64,000 bases of DNA from positions 24,708,001 to 24,772,000 of the forward strand of contig JAYKYS010000004.1 of assembly GCA_036924285.1 (NCBI GenBank), read 5' to 3'. The position numbers were made by a program, and so were the translations under genes. Source of the stretch: Asterella californica. Taxonomy: Eukaryota; Streptophyta; Marchantiopsida; Marchantiales; Aytoniaceae. Of the stretch, positions 32,061 through 40,991 are shown piece by piece (within the stretch, counting starts at the first letter, position 1; the number at the start of each line of letters is the position of its first letter). The notes under the pieces were generated by a model. The model had not been told where the DNA came from. It saw only the letters and a program-made list of their open reading frames with translations, and made no database searches.

Positions 32061-32575
32061 TGGTTTTTCTTTCCCTGTTTGTCCTAGACGATCAGTTTCG
32101 TTCCTGTGTTGACTACGGACTCAAAACTTCAGTAGCTGAGAATATATTTCCAGAACGGGTCAATGTTAGTGGCGTATCACTACAGGATAACGTCGACACT
32201 ACAGCAGATTCCAACCGGTGCCTCAATGTTGATGGCATTACTCCATCTGCAACATGGCTCCTTCCTTCTAATTGTTCAATTTACCGTCGGCTCCGCAAGA
32301 ACTAGCATATGCTGATCTCCACTGTGCGCTCGACCCGTTCGCGAGTGTGGAAAGCTCGGGTTTAGTATTGCTACTCTAAGACGAGAGTTGGGTACTTGAG
32401 TTCTCCTTCGGAGGTTCAACGTCCGAAGCAGCCTCGTGGCACTGATAGATTCTCTTCTCGGCCAAGAAAATGAGTTCAACAAGATCGATGCGCAGCGGAG
32501 GATTCACTCACCTCTCGATGAGGAGACAGAGAACACTTGCTTCTTGGTTTCATTGGGTCTCCCGCGACGGAAGGA
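32061..32575. other. Right-arm U2 3' flank, no gene seen
   Basis: Mirror of 2345-2859. A small rearrangement near 32310-32480 relative to the left arm (extra CTGATCTCCACTGTGCGCTC-like sequence) resembles the third copy at 36480-36510. Confidence 0.5.
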
Positions 32576-32772
32576 TGGGCTGCGCCGGCCTAGGAGGTAG
32601 TGCAATACCAAGGAGACACTGGCGAGTCCGAAGTAGCAAGCTACCCCATTGGATCCACACCCGTGAGAGAAATTAGATTAATATCGTGAGGGTCGATGAC
32701 CCTCGTATCAGATATTAAACTGATAAGAACAGATACTACACTTGATCTTAGCCAAAAGGCCGAGAAAGGTAT
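32576..32772 (-). ncRNA. U2: U2 spliceosomal snRNA (right arm)
   Basis: Mirror of 2149-2344, reading from 32772. The 5' domain, GTAGTA core, stem-loop IIb and Sm-like AATTTCTCT are identical to the left copy. Stem-loop IV has the more usual GGTATTGCACTACC. One extra base lies in stem-loop III (GGATCC). Promoter motifs AACCCATATGC (32832-32842) and TTATAAC (about -25) are present. Likely functional. Confidence 0.92.
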
Positions 32773-33018
32773 ACTACTTCAAGGGCTGAGAGGAGTTATA
32801 AGTCTCGGCGAACCTCATCTGCTTCTGCACCGCATATGGGTTTATGGACGAGGATTTAGTAAACTATTCGTATTCTTCCCACTGAGTTGCTACTGTGCCG
32901 TATGAAAGTAAACGAATCACGGCGTTCGGGGTAAGACAAAAACAAATGATGAGAAGATGTACGGGAATGGTTCGTGGGGGCTTTCGAATTCGGCAAGCTG
33001 AGGAAAGTGAGAGAAAAT

Positions 33019-33052
33019 AGAGCATGCAATCATATATATGATTGCATGCTCT
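33019..33052. repeat. Perfect 34-bp palindrome, right arm only
   Basis: AGAGCATGCAATCATAT followed directly by its complement ATATGATTGCATGCTCT. The left arm at about 1883-1903 has only one half (ATGATTGCATGCTCT), so the palindrome formed after the arms separated, or was lost from the left. Confidence 0.85.
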
Positions 33053-33609
33053 AAATCAATAGACCTGTGCTACTGAGAATCCGGACCTGTCTCAAAAGAA
33101 AGAAAGAGGTTCAGGGTTGAGTCCCATGTTGAGGCTTCTTTCTCGTGACGAACCTCTGTTACCTCTCACTGTCGTGTTTTGGATGGGAAGTTTTATCTCA
33201 ATAGACAGACTGGTTGCAGTCCTTTATCCTTAATGGTACAGAAGATAATATTGGTTGACACGTCAGTGAAAGATTTATGTTCGACACTTGATGAACCTTT
33301 GATGATTCCCTTTGAAAAGTTTCGGACGCAGTGCTTACGAGTCACGATCTCGACAGAGTGAAGCACTACATTTTCTGTATCATGATGGGGATGCCCAGAT
33401 ACGGCCCTACGATACGCACGGGGGACCCTTGACAACTTGAAACTGGCATTCCCAGAATCTCAGCATTCTATGAACTTCGGTTACCTAGTCAATTCCTCCA
33501 ACATCTCTTCGTTTCAAAGACTGGACTAATGCGTCAAGCAGTGCTCGAGGTGACAGTTTTTGAGTACGGTGTCAGTATACCGCAAAATCCAGTTTTAGTT
33601 GTATTGGTG

Positions 33610-33724
33610 GTAACTCATTGAAGAGGCGTTCCAAAGATTGTGATAAGCCGCTGACTGTGTCCCGCACACGGTATTCTTTAGTAAAAGGCGAAAGAATAGT
33701 TCGCTCTGAGCTGAACAGACGGCT
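33610..33724 (-). ncRNA. U5: U5 spliceosomal snRNA (right arm, outer copy)
   Basis: Mirror of 1206-1320. Loop I and its stem are intact, the Sm-like site reads CAATCTTTGG, and the terminal hairpin is imperfect as in the left copy. AGACCCATAAACC lies about 70 bp upstream (about 33788-33800). It is likely weak or non-functional compared with the inner U5 pair, but this cannot be decided from sequence. Confidence 0.85.
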
Positions 33725-34283
33725 GACTGATCTCTTAATTCTTGTAAGAAGCTGTTGTATCCCCCTTCGAAGTGCTCACAGCAACTCGGTTTATGGGTCT
33801 AAGTCCTATACACGTCCTCAAGCGTAGGAGGTAGGTAGCGTCTCACTCGTGAAGAAGGAAGGAGAAGTCCTCGGCAAACGACCAATCGACCTTGGTATCT
33901 TACCTTTCAACCAGAATGAACTGGGGTTTAGTAGCCGTTGACAATACAGATTTGGAGCGACTGCAAAGTTTCACAGTACGGTACAAACAAAGCCCCCAAG
34001 GAGACAAATTCACCTCCCCTCGTGAAAGGTGGGCTTAATATGCTCTAGGGTCTTCCAACTACGGAGGTTTGTGAGCTCCTCGAGAAAAATGACCTGCACA
34101 TATGTGCGGGACAGGAAACATGAGAGACCCCACACATGCTTTTCCAAGCTGCAGCAACGTTATACATAATATGAGTGTAGAACTCAATCTGATATTAACC
34201 ACTGGGATATGACAAGATAGGTTTCTTCGTTCGCAATTTTCCTGTTGATCGATGTGAAGCGATGAAGGTTGAACTTAGTTATA

Positions 34284-34440
34284 AAACACGCGACCAAATG
34301 AATAGCAAACGGATGGAAAGACCCCATCAAGCCTTACAAGGGAAAGAAGGACCCGAAGGGCCAAGCAACTAACGCCCCGAAGGGAAGAACACCGGGGCTA
34401 AGCCCCGCTATCAGTAGCTCCTTGAACTATCAGTAGCTAG
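34284..34440 (-). mobile_element. 157-bp retroposon with perfect 15-bp target duplication (right arm)
   Basis: Mirror of 518-674, flanked by exact copies of TTGAACTTAGTTATA at 34269-34283 and 34441-34455. It contains the three GC-rich hairpins of the non-LTR family's tail. The perfect duplication shows it is an independent retroposition unit. Confidence 0.88.
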
Positions 34441-34708
34441 TTGAACTTAGTTATACATGAAATGGCTGCTTTTGGATGCGATGAAGCTTGCAGGTGGATC
34501 TAGAGACTTGTATATCGGCTGTGTTTCTATACCCGGAATGTAAAGCCTTAGGCCTTTATGAGATACCGGCCCAAGATGAGGCGACCACAACAGATTTTGC
34601 CCTGTGGCATTGCTATGTGGAAGAAAGATGCTGTGAAACCGAACTGATCTGGTTGTAGTGGATAAACTACTCTTCCTTTATAGAACAAATATGTATCACT
34701 GTACCTGT

Positions 34709-35277
34709 TTACAGAGCTCTCATTTGCTTATATATACTGTCACTGTGACTGAACTTGCTCATCAAAGCTGAACAAACAAGGTTGTTGTAAGTTTGAAGGG
34801 CATGAGCAGTTTTTCCGCCCGCCCCCATCAATGGTGCACACAGCTTTAACTCCTTAGCACCTTTCTTTTTCAATCTTCTTGCGACCTGGTGGAAAGAGAA
34901 AAAATACATCAACGGAGAGTTATAACTTTAGATACCTGTCGGAACAACAAGTCGACTCTATCGGGGAGGAAAGCTTGAATTTGGAATACAGTTATCACAC
35001 TGCGCGCAAAAGCACGGTATAAATAGTGTCCTTGAAGGCTGGACGTTGGCAAAGGAGAAGGTAACAGGAAGTGAATTACTCCAATAAGCTTCCAAGCCGG
35101 ACAGTGCTCTATAAGAATCGCTAGCCTTCTCAAGCTGTGTGCTGCCAGAATACATGACCGGCAGCAGTGAAAATTCAGGATTTCGTGTCTCTTCTGTCCA
35201 TTGCCTTTGAATAATCTCTTGCACACTTGCTTCGCTGACAACTTCAGAGATATGTTCGTGATCTTCAGCAAGAGCAT
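34709..35277 (-). CDS. 3' end of an unidentified spliced gene (right arm, longer copy)
   Basis: The terminal exon is at 34709-34885 (through QTYNNLVCSA; the stop used by the left copy is lost, and the frame runs on to 34709). A 50-bp GT-AG intron is at 34886-34935, and an upstream exon joins in frame as LPDRVDLLFRQ before VARRLKKKG. Further upstream an alternative frame (EDHEHISEVVSEASVQEIIQ ... SGLEAYWSNSLPVTF) looks more protein-like, and CTCAG/GTAAATATG near 35384-35392 could be a 5' splice site, so another intron may lie between. I do not recognise the family. Copy number and broken stop suggest it may be a pseudogene. Confidence 0.45.
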
Positions 35278-35679
35278 TGGCTTTTGTCGACCTCAAGTCG
35301 GTTTGGAGAACATCTCCATGGCGTTTTCAACCTCACCAGCTCCACGTAGGCTTCAGCTGGTCCCGTCATATTTACCCTGAGAAAGACGTAGCTGTTAGTC
35401 CTGCTCGTGCTCATGAGAAACAAAGGCACTATATATATAGCAGTCAAATTCTAAAGCTAAAATCATTCATGAGAAATTATTCCTCTTCATATTCGTGAGA
35501 TAATGCGACAGAAAACACCTATTTGTGAGCTGCAGATACCTGATAAGCAGGAGGTGACGGGCTAGAAGTTGTTCGAGTTGCCAGGACACATTTTGAAGAA
35601 AAAAGCGTCACAGAAAACCGCAACGGATGAACCACCACCTTTGGAGACTCCGATCCACTTGACAAGTCGATGACTGATA
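35278..35679. other. Possible further exons of the gene above
   Basis: Minus-strand stretches such as GEVENAMEMFSKPT (near 35300-35340) look coding but carry stops. Exon limits cannot be fixed by eye. Confidence 0.3.
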
Positions 35680-37242
35680 ATGGTTTTGAAGATCGAATCT
35701 TCCTAGTGTACTTTGCAACAGATTTCCAAAACGGGTCAATGTCAATAGCGCATCACTGTAGGATAACGTCAACATCCCAGCAGATTCCAACCAGCACCCA
35801 ACTCATTTCGTGGGTTCAATCTTGATGCGTCAGCTCGATCTGCAGCATGGCTTCTAATTATTCAATTTACCGTCGGTTTGAAGAGATGGCATGAAAATTT
35901 GACTCCGATGGCTTTTCATCGACTCTCGGAGTACCTCAATTGCTGCAAGGTAAGTGAAAGAACGAAGTAAAAGGTAAAGTTTGCATTCACGTTCCAGGGT
36001 ACTTCTTCCTTCGTGAATGGACCGGGTGTTCAGTCACCCCACTGAGATCCAAACTTGCTTCTCAGCAACTGATCATACCTGTGTTCCGAATCACCCAGCA
36101 ACAGTTATTGATAACCTTGACAAAAGCTTGTGAATGTTAATAGTCTGGACACTCGGACAGTTCGGGTGTCACACGTCCAAGTACTGCAGTAACCACGGGC
36201 TTTGTTTAAGTGGAGATGGCACTAAAGCCGTGGTCAACATTCTCAACCTTGGCAGGGATGACGGCAGAAGTTTGTTGATTCCGACTGTTCGTCTCGCCTT
36301 CGCCCTCAGAGATTTCCTGCGGAAAGCTGCAATACCCTCTACATAAAGTTTATGAAAGTGCAATTACCCTTTCCTTCGTGGCATCTTCCGTCTGTGATCA
36401 CTTAACCATAACTCCAGGAACGCAAGTGGTCAGCGAACGATCAGCGGTAGTCAAGGTGATCACTCTGAAAGCACTAGCATATGCTGAACTCCACTGTGCG
36501 CTCGATCAGTACGTGAGCGGACGTTAAGAAGTTGCTATAAGACAAAGGAGTTGGGTACTGAAGTCCTCACCCATCCTCCTCACCCTAAATGCCTTGAACT
36601 ATAGTCTTGTCATAGAACGACAAGAATACGTGAGAAAGCAGACTCGTTCAACTGATCTTCGAAAACGTCGAGTAAATCGAAGTGGTAGGTTGCTACTAAC
36701 TGATCCGAAACTTGAAATTAAGCTCAACTTACCGGTATTGGTCACATCTGCAAAGAGCGGCGATCTTGGTGTTTATCACTTACACAAGAGAGATCAAAGA
36801 ATCATAATCAGCGAACATAATCCTCTGCCTCTTGTCACATACTCCACCAGATGGGCGTGATAAGTGCACACGGCACATGGACGAGAAAGTTCAATTTTCA
36901 CCTAGGAAGGTTAAATCATCGGATCGGACAGTGGCATCATCGGATTCACGGTCTAACAGTGGCACATTCCCTATGCAGAACACATGGACACCCCGCCACG
37001 TTCTGAGCGTTTCTCCAGGTAAGTACTAGTCATCGATCCGGATACTCAACGTCGACGCTGCGCAATGTATGGCAAAGGGAGCTCGGGTACGCGATGCCTC
37101 ACAAGGTGCGGTGCATTCTACTCCCCGCAAGAAATCAACTGACATTTCATATCACTGTCCGCAAGAAATCAACTATCATTTCATAGGTGGAGATTCAGCG
37201 TTCTTGCTTCTTGAATTCGTTGGGTCTCCCGCGAGGGGAGGG
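35680..37242. repeat. Third, degenerate copy of the snRNA unit
   Basis: 35690-35880 matches 2600-2760 (reversed: AACGGGTCAATGTC, CAATTTACCGTCGG). 36120-36400 mirrors 25100-25400. 36470-36520 resembles 2570-2600, and 36730-37240 resembles 3950-4500 in the left arm (for example GATGGGCGTG and CATGGACGAGAAA). It ends in the U2 copy at 37243-37430. No coding frame is intact. Confidence 0.7.
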
Positions 37243-37430
37243 AGGGCTGCGCCGGCCAAGGAGATAGTGCAATACCAAGGCGACACTGGCGAGTACGAAA
37301 TAGCAAGCTACCCAATTGGACTCTCACCCTTGAGAGAAATTAGATTATTATCGTGAGGGTCGATGACGTCGTATCAGATACTAAACTGATAAGTACAGAT
37401 ACTACACTTGATATTAGCCGAGAAAGGTAT
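37243..37430 (-). pseudogene. U2 snRNA copy with damaged stem-loop I
   Basis: From 37430: ATACCTTTCTCGGCTAATATCAAGTGTAGTATCTG. The branch-point core GTAGTA is kept, but eight bases (CCTTTTGG) of stem-loop I are deleted, and stem-loop IIb is broken (GACGTCATCGACCCTC). The Sm-like site and stem-loops III-IV remain. ATATAAAG lies about 25-30 bp upstream. The non-LTR element begins about 90 bp beyond its 5' end. Confidence 0.85.
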
Positions 37431-37968
37431 GCATTTACTCCGACAGTGAGGACTTTATATCTTCCTGTGAATCTCATCTATGTCCAAAACGCTTATCGGT
37501 TAATGGACTAGCGTTTACAAGTCTATACCTGTTATATATCAAGTCATTATGACACCATTAGCCCTTCTTCTTGGAGTTCTTCCAGAGTCGTGGGAGTGGT
37601 TGAGAGTCCACTCTGATACTATCCTGAGTTTGTTCGAGACGAGTTTCCCTTGTCTGCGTTTGTTCCATCGGTTACCTCGTGCTCTTCATTGACGAGGTGA
37701 GATAAGCATTCCGTCTACTTCTTGACATGTTGGCACGGAACATCAAGGACGAGGCGGTATGGTTACTGTTCCTCCTCTTCCTCATTGGTGTTTCCGTTAT
37801 ACTCGTGGTGGCAAAAGAGGACATCAGGAGGTGCCGGCCCGTCTTCGGAGATTCCGTGCAGGTGATTGGACGGCCTTACAGGAGGAATCAGTTTGTGCGG
37901 TATGAGATAGGAGTGAGTCTGTCTCTACACGTGATGTCTCATCTTCTGCCCGCATACGACGTTGTAGG

Positions 37969-39289
37969 ATGTTAGGTCAGGTTGGAGAGTACAGTAGAGC
38001 TGCTAGAGCACTGCATCTTTTGTCATTGGCATGTCTTACTGAAGCGACGATCGCTGCGTTGTCTTTCCTTCACCTCTCCCGAGGTGATCCTTCACCATCT
38101 GAGGTTCAAGACTATCAGCTTGAGGAGCCATTATGTCTCGATAGATCCTTGTTTGTCCAGGTCTTGTGTACAACTCCACGTCTATCCTCTGGAGGTCTGT
38201 CTGGGATGGTCTACGAGCACTTACGGGATTGTTTCCAGACAGACGATCCTCTAGTGGTTTCACGGAGCTTTTTCAGATAGCGACAGCAGTAGCTCAGAGA
38301 CATATTCCTCAGTCTATAGCTCAGATACTATGGGCATCTAGACTTTTGGTCATGACGAAGGATGGAGGAGAGATTCGATCGAAAGCCATCAGTGAGATTC
38401 TCTTACGACTTATCAGTCGTATCATTGTCCTTCAGCTTCGAGATACTTTTCAAGACCACCTTTGTCCACATCAGTTCGGAGTTGCGACACTGGGAGGTTG
38501 TGAGTCTCTGTCTTTCGGCATTAAGGTTCTCTTGGACATCCATCCCGATTGGGTTGTCCTACAGGTAGACGTGGAAAATGCTTTTAATAGTGTTTCCCGC
38601 GCTTCCATCTTTAGAGAGCTCATGGATGGCGGAGGATCTCTGACGGATCTCGTCTCTTTCGTGCAATCGTTCTATGGTTCTTCTTCTTCTCTTTACTACC
38701 AACACGGTCTTACGATACAGGGGGTTACAATCATCAGCTCCGCTGCAGATACTCGTTAGGGAGATCCTTTGGGTGGACCCCTCATTACCTTAGCTCACTA
38801 TAGAGCTCTCTTGGCCACCGCCTTGGCTGCTCCAGGTTGTGTTTTTCCATCTCTAGCTGATGACACGCACATTGTAGGTCGGCGGACCAAGTCGGTGTTG
38901 TCTTTGACCACCTTGTCTCTCAATTGATCTTGGTAGGGCTGAGGGTGAAGGTGCCAAAGTGCAAGGTTTGATCTCTCATAGATATACCGTCGGACCTACA
39001 GCTCCCGGAGAGATTTGTCACCCTTATAGATGGTTTACGCATCCTCGGAATACATGTGGGTACAGAGGACTTTGTCTCTCAATTCTTAGATGTTGCATTG
39101 CCGGAGGACGTTTTGCATATCGAGGATTTCTCTATGTTGGAGGATCCTCATGTTGCCTTTGGTATTCTTTTCTCTTCCATTGCACGGCGTCCTAGTTACT
39201 TACTCCGCACAGTACCTCCATCTCCTATCTTCATCTCGCGCCTTAGAGAGTTTGATAAGAAGATCAAGGGGTGTTTGGCGACATCATAG
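37969..39289 (+). pseudogene. Non-LTR reverse transcriptase
   Basis: Motifs in order: VGEYSRAARAL, LSSGGLSGMVYEHLRD (frame 37969-38280), then after a frameshift LLVMTKDGGEIRSKAIS, LCPHQFGVATLGGCES, DWVVLQVDVENAFNSVSR with the first catalytic Asp, a stop replacing the Q of the RQGDPLGG motif at about 38757-38759, and SLADDTHIVG carrying the Asp pair (LADD rather than YADD). The later parts (GLRVKVPKCK, then LPEDVLHIEDFSMLEDPHVAFGI) are in shifted frames. The reverse transcriptase primes from nicked target DNA. GGLSG..YEHL and QFGVA..GG place it in an early-branching non-LTR group rather than L1 or RTE. The family name is not certain. Confidence 0.85.
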
Positions 39290-39453
39290 GATCGAGGACT
39301 TTTGATTGTGTGGCAGGACCTCTCGCACGTAGGCAGACATCTTTGTCGATATCATGTGACGAGGTGGGTCTATTATCCATGGAGGAGACTGTTGCGGCAA
39401 CCTTTTTGGGTAGTTGGGCCCTCTCAACACCTTGACTCTGTTGCCGTTTTCTC

Positions 39454-40372
39454 GTGCGAGATAGACTTATTATGGAGAGCTATGTGACACAAGTGGAGGA
39501 TGATTCTTACCCGCTACAGATGTGTCTCCGTGAGACAAGAGATAGTTTGACTCTTGAGGCACGTGAGGCACACCCTCGATTCGATACCTTAGCTACTGAT
39601 GGATCTCGCGGACTACAGTCTTCTCTGACGGGACACCACTTCCAGCAGGTTCTCCATGCACTCTTAGTGGATCCTTCCATCTCACATGATACTAGAGCTT
39701 GACTCCGCTCTTGTTCGGATAAGGGCACAAGCTCTTGGCTCATAGCTCGACCTTGCATCAGAGCGTTTTGACTCGCACCGACTATCTTCTCTACAGCGAT
39801 GAGGTTCCGCCTTGGCTTGGTCCAGCCTGTTGCTTCGGCACTATCCACCTGCGAGTGCAGTGCCTCGCTCGACACATCAGGTCGCCATCTTGTTCGATGT
39901 CCTCATGGTGGAGAGCGGATAGCTACCCACGATGTCATCAGACATCGTGTTTGCCTTAGCACGGGAGAGCGATCACATGACGTGGAGAGAGCGGTGGTAT
40001 GTCTTTCAGACAAAAGGATCAATGAGAGCTGACTTGTACATGATAAGGGAGGATCAGGTCTTAGTGGCTGATGTGGTTGTCACGAATTTGACACGGGACT
40101 CAGTGGCGGTACAGGTGATCATCCATCTCCCAAGATGAGCTGCAAGCGTGGCGGCAGCAGCGAAGGTGACCAAGTATAAGGGTATGCAAGTGAGACATCG
40201 CTTCATCCCCTTAGCTTTGGAGATATACGGATCGACAGGCTCAGAGTTCGACATCTTTTTGAGAGATTGTGCCAGAGCCTACCATGAGAGGCGCCAGGGG
40301 TACCACTTTCTCTTTCTTTTTGCACCACATTTTTTAGGCAGCGAGTTTCCATTGCTATACATAGAGCTTTAG
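39454..40372 (+). pseudogene. Non-LTR C-terminal zinc motif and putative restriction-like endonuclease
   Basis: Parts in order: DTLATDGSRGLQSSLTGHHF (39454-39702), CECSASLDTSGRHLVRCPHGG as a Cys/His cluster (39799-40032), MTWRERWYVFQTKGSMRAD, then VADVVVTNLTRDSVAVQVII (39932-40138) and AAAKVTKYKGMQVRHRFIPL with ALEIYGSTGSEFDIFLRDC (40148-40372). The D...VQV.I...K..KY pattern and the IYG..G.EF..FL ending fit the restriction-like endonucleases of R2/CRE/NeSL-type elements. There are three frames, so it is inactive. The same region is a single frame in the truncated copy at 7521-8033. Confidence 0.65.
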
Positions 40373-40489
40373 CATGCGCCGTTCACAGGAAGGCAATCGC
40401 AATAGGTGATGCTTCTTCAGGTGCACCAGTTGTTTGCAGACATACTGACTTTCTGATCTTCGACATTATAGATGCGACAGACGATTTTA

Positions 40490-40626
40490 AAGCTACTGAT
40501 AGCGGGGCTTAGTCCCGCTGTTCTTCCTTTCGGGGTGATTGTTGCTTGGCCCTTCGGGTCCTTCTTTCCCTTGTTAGGCTTGATGGGATCTTCCCATCCG
40601 TTTGCTATTCATTGGTTCGCGTTCTC
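40490..40626 (+). repeat. Structured 3' tail of the non-LTR element
   Basis: From AGCTACTGATAGCGGGGCTT to ATTCATTGGTTCGCG. The same tail occurs at 518-674, 7030-7106, 8183-8330, 10105-10176, 27779-27845 and 34284-34440. Short GC hairpins with TTCG loops dominate, probably the feature the element's reverse transcriptase recognises. Confidence 0.8.
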
Positions 40627-40630
40627 TTTA

Positions 40631-40914
40631 CAATATCCTTGTTTTTCCGCTTGACAGTCGAGAATCCAATGATGTGCAACTCGTTACTGAAAGTAAACCA
40701 ATCTGATAGCGCTCGGGATAAGATAGAGATCAATGAAGAAAAAGTGTCAGTGTGTCGAATCTTACAAGCTTTGGAAAGTGAAAGCCAAGCAAGCCGGTTC
40801 AAAAGCAAGGATCTCTACTGAGAACCCTACATGTCTATCACCGTCGAAACGACAGCCAGACCGAAACGTGCCACAATTAGTGTTCGGAAAGGATTTTTTA
40901 GACAACCGGGGTTG
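40631..40914. other. Spacer, no gene recognised
   Basis: Short open frames without motifs. Part of it (AAGCAAGCCGGTTC ... ACTGAGAA) resembles 4880-4920 in the left arm, so it may be another trace of the snRNA unit. Confidence 0.4.
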
Positions 40915-40991
40915 TTTGACACTTTAGCGTTAAACAGCACTAGGAAGTGCACTTAAGGCGCCCGTGTGCTAATCCGGGCAGGCGCGTCCAG
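40915..40991 (-). mobile_element. SINE-like fragment next to the gypsy element
   Basis: On the minus strand GTGCACTTCCTAGTGCTG then TTTAACGCTAAA resembles 52050-52080, in a larger SINE-like block beyond the gypsy element. The fragment is cut off at the gypsy LTR start. Confidence 0.45.

Larger units (their letters stand above)
27779..34957. repeat. Right arm of the large inverted repeat
   Basis: This is the reverse complement of 1-7106. It holds the same snRNA genes and pseudogenes in mirrored order and orientation. Similarity begins at the retroposon tail near 27779 and runs to 34957, where the left copy is cut by the window edge, so the true arm may be longer. Private changes include a 34-bp palindrome at 33019-33052, a short insertion near 34017-34050 and the extra segment 29413-29910. 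The empty MITE site lies near 27958-27968. Confidence 0.93.
37521..40630 (+). mobile_element. Non-LTR retrotransposon, near full length at the 3' side
   Basis: It holds a reverse transcriptase region (37969-39289), a C-terminal zinc motif and endonuclease-like domain (39454-40372), a 3' untranslated region and the family tail (40490-40626) with GC-rich hairpins and no poly(A). The start is placed near 37521, where similarity to other U2 upstream regions ends; a possible short duplication TTTACAA occurs at 37514-37520 and 40627-40633. It is about 3.1 kb and probably 5' truncated. Several stops and frameshifts make it inactive. Confidence 0.8.

Noticed and set aside
36999..37024. CCAGGTAAGTACT as a possible further U1 copy
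   Set aside because: Downstream bases do not match U1, and the same place in the arms reads CCAGAGAAGT, so it is chance.
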